A stretch of DNA of 64,000 bases, from positions 1-64,000 of the forward strand of contig DATGGU010000160.1 of NCBI GenBank assembly GCA_035308365.1, read 5' to 3'. This document shows, in pieces, positions 7,530-15,885 of the stretch. Both the position numbers and the translations under genes were made by a program. The stretch's first letter is position 1, and every line of letters starts with the position of its first letter. This DNA is from PALSA-505 sp035308365. GTDB taxonomy: Bacteria; Actinomycetota; Actinomycetes; Streptosporangiales; Streptosporangiaceae. The notes beneath the pieces were generated by a model. The model saw only the letters and a list, made by a program, of their open reading frames with translations. It ran no database searches and was not told the origin of the DNA.

Positions 7530-8999
7530 ATGTTCGAGGATGCGGAGCGCTGCGTCCGTGCGGTTCAGGCCAAGGACGCCCGGTTCGACGGCTGGTTCTT
7601 CGTCGGGGTGAGCAGCACCGGGATCTACTGCAGGCCGAGCTGCCCGGCGGTGGCGCCCAAGCCCAGGCACATGTACTTCTACCCGAGCGCGGCCGCGGCG
7701 CAGCAGGCAGGCTACCGGGCCTGCAAGCGCTGCCGGCCGGACGCCAGCCCGGGATCGCCGGAGTGGAATGTGCGCGCCGACGTGGTCGCCCGGGCGATGC
7801 GGCTGATCGCCGATGGCGTGGTCGACCGGGAAGGCGTACCGGGCCTGGCCGCGAAGCTGGGCTACAGCACCAGGCAGATCCAGCGCCAGTTGCTCGCCGA
7901 GCTCGGCGCCGGGCCACTCGCGCTGGCCCGGGCCCAGCGGGCACAAACCGCGCGACTGCTGATCGAGACCACCGAGCTGGCCATGGGCGACATAGCCTTC
8001 GCTGCGGGATTCGCAAGTATCCGTGCATTCAATGGCACCGTACGGGAGGTATTCGCCCTCTCCCCCACCGAACTGCGGCAGCGGGCCACTCGCGGTCACT
8101 TCGCCGCCCACCGTGGGGAGCTGTCGCTGCGGCTGCCACTGCGGGCTCCGTTCTTTCCTGACAACCTGTTCGGCCATCTGGCCGCCACCGCGGTTCCCGG
8201 GGTCGAGGAGTGGCGGGATGGCGCCTTCCGGCGGACCCTGCGGCTGCCCGCGGGCCAGGGCGTGGTGGCGCTGCGGCCGATGCCCGACCACGTCGCCTGC
8301 CAGATCGCCCTCACCGACCTGCGGGACCTGGCGACCGCGGTCAGCCGGTGCCGGCGGCTGCTTGACCTGGACGCCGATCCCGTGGCCGCCTGCGACGTGC
8401 TGCAGGCCGATCCGGAGCTCGCCCCGCTGGTGGCCAAGGCTTTGGGGCGCCGGGTGCCCAGGACGGTGGATGCCGATGAGTTCGCGCTGCGTGCGGTGCT
8501 GGGGCAACAGGTGTCCACGGCGGCCGGCCGCACCCATGCGGCGCGGCTCGCGGCGGCCTGCGGGGAGCCGGTCAGCGACACCGGCGGCGGTCTGTCCCGG
8601 CTGTTCCCCGAGCCCGCGGCGCTGGCCGGGCTGGATCCGGCCCTGCTCGCGATGCCGGCCTCCCGCCGCGACACGTTCACCGGGCTGGCCGCCGCGCTGG
8701 CCAGCGGTGAGATAGACCTCGGCGCGGGCAGCGACTGGCAGCGGGCCCGGGACCAGCTCGCCGCCCTGCCCGGCATCGGGCCGTGGACGGTCGAGACCAT
8801 CGCCATGCGCGGCCTCGGCGACCCGGACGCCTTCCCGGCCACCGACCTCGGTGTCCGCCTGGCCGCCCGGGAGCTCGGGCTGCCTGCCACCCCGGCCGCG
8901 CTGGCCAAGCGCGCCTCGGCCTGGCGCCCCTGGCGGTCCTACGCCGTCCAGTACCTCTGGGCCACCAGCGACCACGCCATCAACAAGCTGCCGGCCTGA
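7530..8999 (+). CDS. alkA: Ada-AlkA fusion: methylphosphotriester sensor / AraC activator / 3-methyladenine DNA glycosylase
   Basis: A 489-residue protein with three units in order. Residues 1-78 form the Ada N-terminal zinc domain with four cysteines (C34, C38, C65, C68); C34 in the IYCRPSC motif would be the methyl acceptor from phosphotriesters. Residues 80-185 form an AraC HTH pair. Residues 190-489 form AlkA, with the AlkA N-terminal domain followed by the helix-hairpin-helix (LPGIGPWTVETIAMRGLG) and the catalytic Asp in PATDLGV. It removes alkylated bases and can activate adaptive-response genes. The ogt gene follows 20 nt later, so the pair is a complete alkylation-repair operon. Such fusions are known in actinobacteria. 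Confidence 0.93.
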   Translation: MFEDAERCVRAVQAKDARFDGWFFVGVSSTGIYCRPSCPAVAPKPRHMYFYPSAAAAQQAGYRACKRCRPDASPGSPEWNVRADVVARAMRLIADGVVDREGVPGLAAKLGYSTRQIQRQLLAELGAGPLALARAQRAQTARLLIETTELAMGDIAFAAGFASIRAFNGTVREVFALSPTELRQRATRGHFAAHRGELSLRLPLRAPFFPDNLFGHLAATAVPGVEEWRDGAFRRTLRLPAGQGVVALRPMPDHVACQIALTDLRDLATAVSRCRRLLDLDADPVAACDVLQADPELAPLVAKALGRRVPRTVDADEFALRAVLGQQVSTAAGRTHAARLAAACGEPVSDTGGGLSRLFPEPAALAGLDPALLAMPASRRDTFTGLAAALASGEIDLGAGSDWQRARDQLAALPGIGPWTVETIAMRGLGDPDAFPATDLGVRLAARELGLPATPAALAKRASAWRPWRSYAVQYLWATSDHAINKLPA

Positions 9000-9019
9000 C
9001 CCTGTCAAGGAGGAACCGA

Positions 9020-9616
9020 ATGCGATCGGATCGTGGCGGTGCGCGGGTGTCGCGCACCGTGATCGACAGCCCGCTGGGGCCGCTCACGCTGCTGGCCTCG
9101 GGCGGCGCGCTGACCGGGCTGTACATGAACGGCCGGGAGCCGGCCGCGCCCGGCGGCGCCGGAGAGGTGGCCGAGCAGGACGAGGCGGTGCTGGCCGAGA
9201 CCGAGCGGCAGCTCGAGGAGTACTTCGCGGGCCGCCGCCAGGCGTTCGACCTGCCGCTGGCGCTTGAGGGCACCGCCTTCCAGCGGCGGGTCTGGGACGC
9301 CCTGCTGCGCATCGGTTACGGCGAGACGGTCACCTATGGACAGCTCGCCGGCCGGATCGGGCAGCCCATGGCGGCCCGGGCGGTGGGCGTGGCCAACGGC
9401 CGCAATCCGGTGAGCATCATCGTGCCGTGCCACCGGGTGATCGGTTCGGACGGCAGCCTCACCGGCTATGGCGGGGGCCTGCCCAGCAAGCGGCGCCTGC
9501 TTGACCTGGAAAGCGGGGTGCGGTTAGTCCTTGCGGCCGGTCAGGGCCAGGGTCAGGCCGATGCCGATCATGACGAGGCCGCCGGTGCCGCCGACCAGTT
9601 CCAGGCGGCGGGGTGA
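9020..9616 (+). CDS. ogt: Methylated-DNA-[protein]-cysteine S-methyltransferase
   Basis: The ATG at 9020 has a strong AAGGAGG site 7 nt upstream. The 198-residue protein has the MGMT fold with the active-site PCHRVIGSDGS motif (acceptor C137), the arginine-finger region GQPMAARAVGVANGRNP and FQRRVWDALLRI. It repairs O6-alkylguanine by suicidal transfer. The family normally ends near LLDLESG. Here the frame runs about 30 residues further through Gly/Gln/Ala/Asp-rich sequence that lies antisense to the end of the lysE-like gene, a 93-nt tail-to-tail overlap. Confidence 0.92.
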   Translation: MRSDRGGARVSRTVIDSPLGPLTLLASGGALTGLYMNGREPAAPGGAGEVAEQDEAVLAETERQLEEYFAGRRQAFDLPLALEGTAFQRRVWDALLRIGYGETVTYGQLAGRIGQPMAARAVGVANGRNPVSIIVPCHRVIGSDGSLTGYGGGLPSKRRLLDLESGVRLVLAAGQGQGQADADHDEAAGAADQFQAAG

Positions 9617-10162
9617 GCGGGTGAGCCAGCCCCGGAAGGTACCGGCGGCCACCGCCCAGATGCTGTCGGACAGCGCCGCGATGGCGATGAACACGGCGCC
9701 GAGCAGCAGCATCTGCGCCGGGAGGTGACCGGCCGGCCGGTTCACGAACTGCGGCAGCACGGCCGCGAAGAACACGATCGCCTTAGGGTTGCTGGCGCCC
9801 ACCGCGATCCCGTCCCGCAGGATCCTGGCTGCTCCCTTACGGCCGGCCACGGACACCATGGCGTCTTGCAGCGAACGGCGGTGCCGGATCGCCTGCACCC
9901 CCAGGTACACCAGGTAAACGGCGCCGGCCAGCTTGATCGCGGTGAACACCGCCACCGAACGCTCGACCAGCGCGCCGATGCCGAAGGCCACCGCGATGAC
10001 CTGCAGGTAGACACCGATCTGGCCACCGACGGCGGTGCCGACCCCGGCCGCCCGGCCGAGCATGAGCGAACGGCTGATCACGAAGAGCACGTTCGGCCCG
10101 GGCACGACGATGAGCGCGAACGAGATGAGCGCAAAGGCGAGCAGATGACCCGTTGACGGCAT
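9524..10162 (-). CDS. LysE/RhtB family amino-acid exporter
   Basis: A 212-residue membrane protein with about six hydrophobic segments. Family signatures are PGPNVLFVISRSLMLGRAAG near the N-terminus, YLVYLGVQAIRHRR and the KAIVFFAAVLPQFV segment. The family exports amino acids such as lysine, homoserine or threonine across the cytoplasmic membrane. The start at 10162 has TACGCT 6 nt upstream and no Shine-Dalgarno, suggesting a leaderless mRNA. Its 3' end overlaps the ogt 3' end. Confidence 0.88.
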   Translation of the reverse strand: MPSTGHLLAFALISFALIVVPGPNVLFVISRSLMLGRAAGVGTAVGGQIGVYLQVIAVAFGIGALVERSVAVFTAIKLAGAVYLVYLGVQAIRHRRSLQDAMVSVAGRKGAARILRDGIAVGASNPKAIVFFAAVLPQFVNRPAGHLPAQMLLLGAVFIAIAALSDSIWAVAAGTFRGWLTRSPRRLELVGGTGGLVMIGIGLTLALTGRKD

Positions 10163-10168
10163 ATGCGC

Positions 10169-10174
10169 AGCGTA
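10169..10174 (-). promoter_or_regulatory. -10 element of a leaderless lysE-like transcript
   Basis: On the minus strand TACGCT is followed by 6 nt and the ATG at 10162. No purine-rich ribosome site is present. Confidence 0.4.
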
Positions 10175-10361
10175 TCCAGGCGGGTACGACGGCCGCTCGT
10201 AATTATCCGCCGCGCTGCACCCCCTTCCGGACAGTGCCGATGTGACGTAGCTGCCGAATGAGCTGCAGCGGCGTCACATCGATCACCTCGGCCTGGGACA
10301 GGCGAGGTGGAGTGGGGATGGTGACTGGCGGTGGGGGCGGGGAGGCCGTAGCGTCGCGGGG

Positions 10362-11984
10362 GTGAACGGTGCGCAGTCCCTGATCCGCACCCTGGCCGGC
10401 GCCGGGGTGGAGGTGTGCTTCGCCAACCCTGGCACGTCGGAGATGCACTTCGTCGCCGCGCTGGACGCGGTGCCGCAGATGCGCGGCGTGCTGGGCCTGT
10501 TCGAGGGTGTGGTGACCGGAGCCGCCGACGGGTACGCCCGCATCGCCGGCAAGCCCGCCGTGGTCCTGCTCCACCTCGGGCCTGGCCTGGGCAACGGGCT
10601 GGCCAACCTGCACAACGCCCGCCGGGCCGGCACGCCGGTCATAGTCGTGATCGGCGATCACGCGACCTACCACAAGCGGTACGACGCGCCGCTGGAATCC
10701 GACATCGAGGCGGTGGCCCGGTCCCAGTGCGGCTGGGTGCGCCGCTGTGCCAGCAGCGCCGAACTCGGCGCCGACGCGGCGGCCGCCGTGACCGCTGCCA
10801 TGGCGCCACCAGGCCGGATCGCCGCGCTGATCCTGCCCGCGGACGTGTCCTGGGGGGATGGGGGGGTCGCCGTAGGGTGGAATCCCGGCGAAAAATGTAC
10901 GGCCGGCGGCCCGGGGCCGGCGGCTGCCTCGGCCATGCCGTCCGAGGCGGCCATGCCATCCGAGGCGGCCATGCCATCCGAAGCGGCCATCGCGGCGGCC
11001 GCCGGGGTGCTGCGTGGCGGCGAACCGGTGGCGCTGCTGATCGGCGGCGCGGCCTGCCGCGAACGCGGGCTGCTCGCGGCCAGCCGGATCGCGAACGCCA
11101 CCGGAGCCAGGCCGCTCATCGAGACCTTCCCGGCCCGGCTGGAACGCGGAGCCGGCCTGCCTGCCATCGACCGGCTCGCCTACCTGGCCGAGCAGGCCAC
11201 CACTCAGCTCACCGGCATCAGGCACCTGATACTCGCCGGCGCGCGGTCCCCGGTCTCGTTCTTCGCCTACCCCGGCCTGCCCAGCGACCTGGTCCCGGAC
11301 GGGGCTCAGGTGCACACCCTGGCCGGCCGGGCGGAGGATGCGGCCGCGGCACTGGAAGAGCTGGCCGCCATGGTCGCCCCCGGCACCGGGCCAACGCTGG
11401 CCGAGGCGTCCCGTCCCGCCCCGCCCAGCGGCCCGCTGACGGCGGTGAACTGGGCCGAGGTGGTCGCCGCGCTGCTGCCGGAGAACGCGATCATCTCCGA
11501 CGAGGCCAACACGTCGGGCCTGCTGCTCCCCGCGGTTACCGCCGGCGCGCCCCGGCACGACCTGCTCACCCTGACCGGCGGGGCGATCGGCCAGGGCCTG
11601 CCGGTGGCCACCGGCGCGGCCATCGCCGCCCCGGCCCGGCCGGTGATCAGCCTGCAGGCCGACGGCAGCGCCATGTACACGATCTCGGCGCTGTGGACCC
11701 AGGCCAGGGAGAACCTCAACGTCACGACCGTCGTGCTGAACAACAGCGCCTACGCCATCCTCCGGCTGGAGATGCAGCGGGTCGGCGCCGACCTGAGCGG
11801 CCCGGCGGCGAAGTCCCTGCTCGGCCTGTCGTCCCCGGACCTGGACTTCACCAGGATCGCCCAGGGCATGGGCGTGCCCGCCACCCAGGCCCGGACCTGC
11901 GAGGACCTGGTCACCCAACTCCAGGCCGCGCTGGCCGAGCCGGGCCCGCACCTCATCGACGCGATAGTGCCTCCATTGCTGTGA
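10362..11984 (+). CDS. ThDP-dependent enzyme, acetolactate synthase large-subunit / benzoylformate decarboxylase-like
   Basis: A 540-residue protein with the three-domain ThDP fold. The N-terminal PYR domain has the cofactor-activating Glu in FEGVVTGAADGYAR. The middle domain lies around residues 185-340. The C-terminal PP domain has the ThDP/Mg motif ADGSAMYTISALWTQ ending in VVLNN. The first Gly of the usual GDG is Ala, and the PYR and middle domains are joined by an 18-bp triplicated linker (AMPSEA x3). The sequence is nearest to solitary decarboxylases called acetolactate synthase large subunit in actinomycetes. No small subunit lies nearby, so biosynthetic ALS activity is unlikely. The substrate is unknown. 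Confidence 0.8.
   Translation: MNGAQSLIRTLAGAGVEVCFANPGTSEMHFVAALDAVPQMRGVLGLFEGVVTGAADGYARIAGKPAVVLLHLGPGLGNGLANLHNARRAGTPVIVVIGDHATYHKRYDAPLESDIEAVARSQCGWVRRCASSAELGADAAAAVTAAMAPPGRIAALILPADVSWGDGGVAVGWNPGEKCTAGGPGPAAASAMPSEAAMPSEAAMPSEAAIAAAAGVLRGGEPVALLIGGAACRERGLLAASRIANATGARPLIETFPARLERGAGLPAIDRLAYLAEQATTQLTGIRHLILAGARSPVSFFAYPGLPSDLVPDGAQVHTLAGRAEDAAAALEELAAMVAPGTGPTLAEASRPAPPSGPLTAVNWAEVVAALLPENAIISDEANTSGLLLPAVTAGAPRHDLLTLTGGAIGQGLPVATGAAIAAPARPVISLQADGSAMYTISALWTQARENLNVTTVVLNNSAYAILRLEMQRVGADLSGPAAKSLLGLSSPDLDFTRIAQGMGVPATQARTCEDLVTQLQAALAEPGPHLIDAIVPPLL
10932..10985 (+). repeat. 3 x 18-bp in-frame tandem repeat in the ThDP enzyme gene
   Basis: Three near-identical 18-bp units at 10932-10949, 10950-10967 and 10968-10985 encode AMPSEA three times in the linker between the PYR and middle domains. 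The copies differ at only one or two positions, so the expansion looks recent. Confidence 0.9.
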
Positions 11985-12173
11985 GCACTAGGGAGTAACC
12001 GTTTCCACCACGGTACGGTAACGCCGGAAGATACTTACTTTCCGGGCCGGATTCCGGCCAGTAGGGTTCGTCCTGACAGTGCCCGCCGGGATGAAATGTC
12101 CCGGATGCCGGGAGAAGGGTGACACTGTGCATCTAGCACTGACGACAGCAGGCCGACCTGGGCAGGGGGCGGC

Positions 12174-13106
12174 GTGACACAGAGCGTAAACGGGCTGCCG
12201 CCCGCGATCGAGCTGCGCGGCATCCACAAGAGGTTCGGCCAGGTACATGCGGTGCGGGGCATTGACCTGCAGATCTCATCGGGAGAGATCGTCGCGTTCC
12301 TCGGCCCTAACGGTGCGGGCAAGACCTCGACGATCGACGTGATCCTCGGCCTGTCCCATCCCAGCGAGGGCTCGGTATCGGTCTATGGCATGGAACCGCG
12401 CCAGGCCATCAGCCGGGGGCTGATCTCCGCAGTGATGCAGACCGGCGGGCTGCTCAAGGATCTGACGGTCGGTGAGACCCTGCAGTACACCGCGAGCCTG
12501 TTCACCAACACCCAGCCGGTGGCCGAGGTGATGAAGCGGGCCGGTATCAGCGAGCTGGCCGACCGCAAGGTGGGCAAGTGCTCGGGCGGCGAGCAGCAGC
12601 GGCTTCGGTTCGCCATGGCGCTGCTGTCCGATCCGGAGCTGCTGATCCTGGACGAGCCGACGACCGGCATGGACGTGGAGGGGCGGCGCGGCTTCTGGAC
12701 GGCGATCCGGCAGGATGCCGAGCTGGGCCGGACCGTCCTGTTCGCCACGCACTATCTGGAGGAAGCCGACTCCTACGCCGACCGCGTCATCCTGATCAGG
12801 CGTGGTGAGATCGTGGCCGACGGCACCTCGGCACAGATCAAGGCCATGGCGGCCGGGCGGACGGTGCGGGCCACGCTGCCCGGCGCCGACGAGGCCAAGC
12901 TGCATGAGATTCCCGGGGTGGAGCGGGTCGAGGTACGCGGGGACACCGTCCTGCTGCACGCCATCGACAGCGATGCGGTGGCCAGGTACCTGCTGACCAG
13001 CACACCGGCCAAGGACCTCGAGATCACCACCCGGGCGCTCGAGGACGCCTTCATCGCACTGACCAGCGACGAATCCGACAGCGCCACGGCAGGAGCATTG
13101 CAATGA
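12174..13106 (+). CDS. ABC transporter ATP-binding protein (DrrA/NodI type)
   Basis: A 310-residue protein with a GTG start. Walker A GPNGAGKT is at 44-51, the Q-loop lies in MQTGG, the signature is CSGGEQQ (usual L replaced by C) at 136-142, Walker B LLILDEP is at 156-162 and the switch His is in ATHYLEEAD. The C-terminal extension of about 90 residues is typical of daunorubicin-resistance-type ATPases. It overlaps the permease gene by ATGA, forming a two-gene exporter. The substrate is unknown; drug or lipid export is the usual role. Confidence 0.9.
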   Translation: MTQSVNGLPPAIELRGIHKRFGQVHAVRGIDLQISSGEIVAFLGPNGAGKTSTIDVILGLSHPSEGSVSVYGMEPRQAISRGLISAVMQTGGLLKDLTVGETLQYTASLFTNTQPVAEVMKRAGISELADRKVGKCSGGEQQRLRFAMALLSDPELLILDEPTTGMDVEGRRGFWTAIRQDAELGRTVLFATHYLEEADSYADRVILIRRGEIVADGTSAQIKAMAAGRTVRATLPGADEAKLHEIPGVERVEVRGDTVLLHAIDSDAVARYLLTSTPAKDLEITTRALEDAFIALTSDESDSATAGALQ

Positions 13107-13912
13107 CCACCCGTTCCCTGTCCGCAACCGAGCTGGCCAGCCGGCGGGCGCCGGCGTTCGGCGGGCTCAACGCCATCGCGCTGAGCATCGAGATCCGCAG
13201 GCTGCTGCGCAACCGGCGCACGCTCATCTTCACGATGATCATGCCCAGCATCTTCTTCCTGCTGTTCGGGCTGAACAGCGCCTATGCCAACGATTCCAAC
13301 GGGAAGGGCGCCTATGGCAACGTCTCGGCGTTCGTCCTGATCAGCATGGCGCTGTACGGGGCGACGCTGGCGACCACCAGCGGCGGTGCCATGGTGTCCA
13401 TCGAACGGGCGGCGGGCTGGAGCCGCCAGCTCCGGCTGACCCCGCTGGCGTCGCCGGCCTATGTCGGCCTGAAGATGCTGACCTCGCTGGTGCTCGGCCT
13501 CGGCTCGGTGGCGGCGGTGTTCATCGTCGGCGGGGTCACCGGCAAGCCGTCCATGCCGGTCTGGCTGTGGGTCGTCAGTGCGCTGTGCGTGTGGGTGGGC
13601 TCACTGGTGTTCGCGGCGTTCGGGCTGTTCCTCGGGTACCTGCTGCCCACCGAGAATGTCATGCAGTTCCTCGGGTTCATCATGATGCTGTTCTCCTTCG
13701 GCGGCGGCGTGTTCATCCCGCTGAGCCAGTACCCGCACGTGCTCAGGGACATCGCCGAGTACACCCCGCTGTACGGCCTGAACCAGCTCGTGCACGCGCC
13801 GCTGCTGAACAGCGGCGTGGACATCGCCTGGGTCGGCAACGCCATCGCCTGGCTGATCATCTTCACGGCCGGTGCGGCCTGGCGCTTCCGCAAGGACACC
13901 GCGCGGGTCTGA
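13103..13912 (+). CDS. ABC-2 type transporter permease
   Basis: A 269-residue membrane protein with six predicted segments and the ABC-2 pattern: an N-terminal cytoplasmic helix (SIEIRRLLRNRRTLIFTMIMP), a long loop, then TM segments ending in the conserved PLYGLNQLVHAPLL region. AGGAG lies 7 nt before the ATG, which overlaps the ATPase stop. Together with the preceding ATPase it would form a homodimeric exporter. Confidence 0.9.
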   Translation: MTTRSLSATELASRRAPAFGGLNAIALSIEIRRLLRNRRTLIFTMIMPSIFFLLFGLNSAYANDSNGKGAYGNVSAFVLISMALYGATLATTSGGAMVSIERAAGWSRQLRLTPLASPAYVGLKMLTSLVLGLGSVAAVFIVGGVTGKPSMPVWLWVVSALCVWVGSLVFAAFGLFLGYLLPTENVMQFLGFIMMLFSFGGGVFIPLSQYPHVLRDIAEYTPLYGLNQLVHAPLLNSGVDIAWVGNAIAWLIIFTAGAAWRFRKDTARV

Positions 13913-14755
13913 TCAGGAGACGCCGATCGTCGCGACCAGGCTGAGCTTGGTGGCGTCCTCGCTGGCCGGGTCGGCCGTGTAGACGACGATGCGCAGGTCA
14001 CTGCCGCTGACCGACAGCACGTCGCAGTCCAGGGTGAGCGGGCCGACCTCGGGGTGCATGATCGTCTTGCGGTCGCTGTGGTGCGGCCCGACCTGGTGCT
14101 CCTGCCACAGCCCGGCGAACCGGCTGCTCACCCGGCACAGGTCGGCGATCAGGCCGCGAAGCCCCGCGTCGCCGGGGTACCGGCCGGTCACCTCCCTGAG
14201 GTCGGCGGCCATCGAGCGCTCGAACTCCGCCAGCTCCGCCGGTGTCCGCACCACCCGGCCGGTGGACCCGGCGGGCGCGGTGAAGCAGCGCCAGGGCAGG
14301 TTGCGGTCCCGGCCGGCCAGCCCGGACGGATCGCCCATCAGCGCGGCCCAGACCGGGTTCCAGGTGATCAGGGTCCAGGCCGCGTCGTACACGCCCACGG
14401 CCGTGTCGGACAGCCGGTCGATCAGCCGCTGGACGCCGGGAGTCAGGTGGGTGGAGATGCTGGTGCGGCCCGGCGGGGCGTGCCCGGCCTGCCGGTACAG
14501 GTGGTCGCGCTCCTGCGGGGTCAGCCGCAGCGCCCTGGCCAGGCTGGCCAGCACCTGCTCGGACGGGCTGACCGCACGGCCCTGCTCCAGCCGGACCAGG
14601 TAGTCGACCGAGATACCGGCCAGCGAGGCAAGCTCTTCGCGGCGCAGGCCAGGGCTGCGCCGCGCTCCACCCGCGGCCAGGCCCACAGCCGATGGCGGCA
14701 GCCGGTCCCGCCAGGCGCGGATGGTCGCCCCCAAGTCGTCATGCTGGCCGTTCAC
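13913..14755 (-). CDS. XRE-family regulator with MmyB-like ligand-binding domain
   Basis: A 280-residue protein. Residues 10-80 are a Cro/CI-type HTH (LRREELASLAGISVDYLVRLEQGR). The rest matches the MmyB-like transcription-regulator ligand-binding domain (MLTR_LBD), with the WNPVWAALMGDPS and FAGLWQEHQV signatures. In actinomycetes these regulators usually stand back to back with the short-chain dehydrogenase they control. That arrangement is present here, with a 102-bp divergent gap to the SDR gene. Its 3' end directly abuts the ABC permease stop. Confidence 0.9.
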   Translation of the reverse strand: MNGQHDDLGATIRAWRDRLPPSAVGLAAGGARRSPGLRREELASLAGISVDYLVRLEQGRAVSPSEQVLASLARALRLTPQERDHLYRQAGHAPPGRTSISTHLTPGVQRLIDRLSDTAVGVYDAAWTLITWNPVWAALMGDPSGLAGRDRNLPWRCFTAPAGSTGRVVRTPAELAEFERSMAADLREVTGRYPGDAGLRGLIADLCRVSSRFAGLWQEHQVGPHHSDRKTIMHPEVGPLTLDCDVLSVSGSDLRIVVYTADPASEDATKLSLVATIGVS

Positions 14756-14857
14756 GCTTCCAGTGTGCCGTCATCGGCGCCCGGCTGCCTGGTACTGCTG
14801 GTCCCACGGCCGGGCAGGGACCTGGCTGGTGCCGCCGGGCCGCCGCACGATGGCTGC

Positions 14858-15553
14858 ATGACGATCACACTGATAACCGGGGCAAACAAGGGACTGGGCC
14901 GGGAGACCGCCCGCCGCCTCATCGAGCAAGGGCACACCGTCTACATCGGTGCCCGCGACCCAGAGCGGGGTGCCACGGCGGCCAGAGAACTGAACGCGGA
15001 GCTGCTGCTGCTCGACGTCACCGACGAGGAGTCGGTGTCGGCCGCGGCCGCCAAGCTGGAGGCCGAGCACGGCCGGCTCGACGTGCTGGTGAACAACGCC
15101 GGTGTGCCCGGCCGGTTCCTGCCGCCCGCGCAGACGACCGCCGCCGGCATGCTCGCCGTCTATGACACCAACGTGTTCGGCGTGGTCCGGGTGACCCACG
15201 CCATGCTGCCGCTGCTCGAACGCTCCGCCGCCCCGGTGGTGGTCAACGTCAGCAGCGGCATGGGCTCGCTGGGCGTGACCACCGATCCGGAGCGGTTCGA
15301 GTCCACCCTGACCGGACTGGCCTACCCGTCATCGAAGTCGGCGGTCAACATGCTGACCAGCCAGTACGCCAAGGCCTACCCGAAGATGCGGATCAACGCG
15401 GTGGACCCGGGGTACACGGCCACCGACCTGAACGGGCATCGCGGCACCCAGACCGTTGCGGAAGGAGCGGAGATCATCGTCCGGATGGCGACGATCGGCC
15501 CGGACGGCCCGACCGGGACGTTCACCGACAGGCACGGCGTGGTCCCCTGGTGA
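14858..15553 (+). CDS. Short-chain dehydrogenase/reductase
   Basis: I use the ATG at 14858 (MTITLITGANKGLG). CACGAT stands 6 nt before it with no Shine-Dalgarno, which suits a leaderless message, and sequence further upstream does not resemble the family. The 231-residue protein has the Rossmann TGANKGLG, the NNAG motif, catalytic Ser in NVSSGMG and Tyr/Lys in YPSSK, with DPGYTATDLN after it. It is a classical SDR using NAD(P)H with unknown substrate, probably repressed by the divergent XRE regulator. Confidence 0.9.
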   Translation: MTITLITGANKGLGRETARRLIEQGHTVYIGARDPERGATAARELNAELLLLDVTDEESVSAAAAKLEAEHGRLDVLVNNAGVPGRFLPPAQTTAAGMLAVYDTNVFGVVRVTHAMLPLLERSAAPVVVNVSSGMGSLGVTTDPERFESTLTGLAYPSSKSAVNMLTSQYAKAYPKMRINAVDPGYTATDLNGHRGTQTVAEGAEIIVRMATIGPDGPTGTFTDRHGVVPW

Positions 15554-15762
15554 TCACTGACCGGGCGGGACGCGGCAGCCTCAACCGCCCCAAGGAGGGT
15601 GCGGGTAGCGGGTGTCAGGCCGCGGTTTCCTGGAGGATGACACCCCGGCCCACTGAGTGCCGTGTGCTCACCGGGCAGCGCTGGGTAGGTGGGCGGCGGA
15701 TAAATTCGGTTGCCCACATTTACGGACGTCTGCTGTACTCGCGGTGACGGCAGATCAGCCCC

Positions 15763-15885
15763 AAGGAGCATGACATGCGTGCAGCGTGCAGGTCCATCGA
15801 GAAGGCAATGGCCACGCACGCAGAAGGCATGACACGCCGTGAGCACGCTGAACTTGGGGATTCTGGCGCATGTAGACGCCGGTAA
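15763..15885 (+). promoter_or_regulatory. Possible leader-peptide ORF with hairpin upstream of the ribosomal-protection gene
   Basis: AAGGAG at 15763-15768 is ideally spaced (6 nt) from an ATG at 15775, not from the resistance gene. That ATG opens a 36-codon frame (MRAACRSIEK...) ending at 15885, 47 nt inside the main gene and in another frame. A 7-bp stem (15776-15782 with 15816-15822) covers the first codons and ends just before the GAAGG at 15823 that could serve the GTG at 15839. This resembles translational attenuation of antibiotic-resistance genes. It is inferred from sequence layout only. Confidence 0.35.

Noticed and set aside
10203..11951. Long open frame on the minus strand opposite the ThDP enzyme gene
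   Set aside because: It mirrors the coding frame of a recognisable enzyme. High GC at third positions removes stops from the antisense frame, and the product is low-complexity Gly/Arg/Gln without domains.
12076..12150. Short inverted repeats upstream of the ABC operon as a riboswitch
   Set aside because: Only 6-bp stems (such as TCCCGG/CCGGGA) and no pattern of a known riboswitch class.
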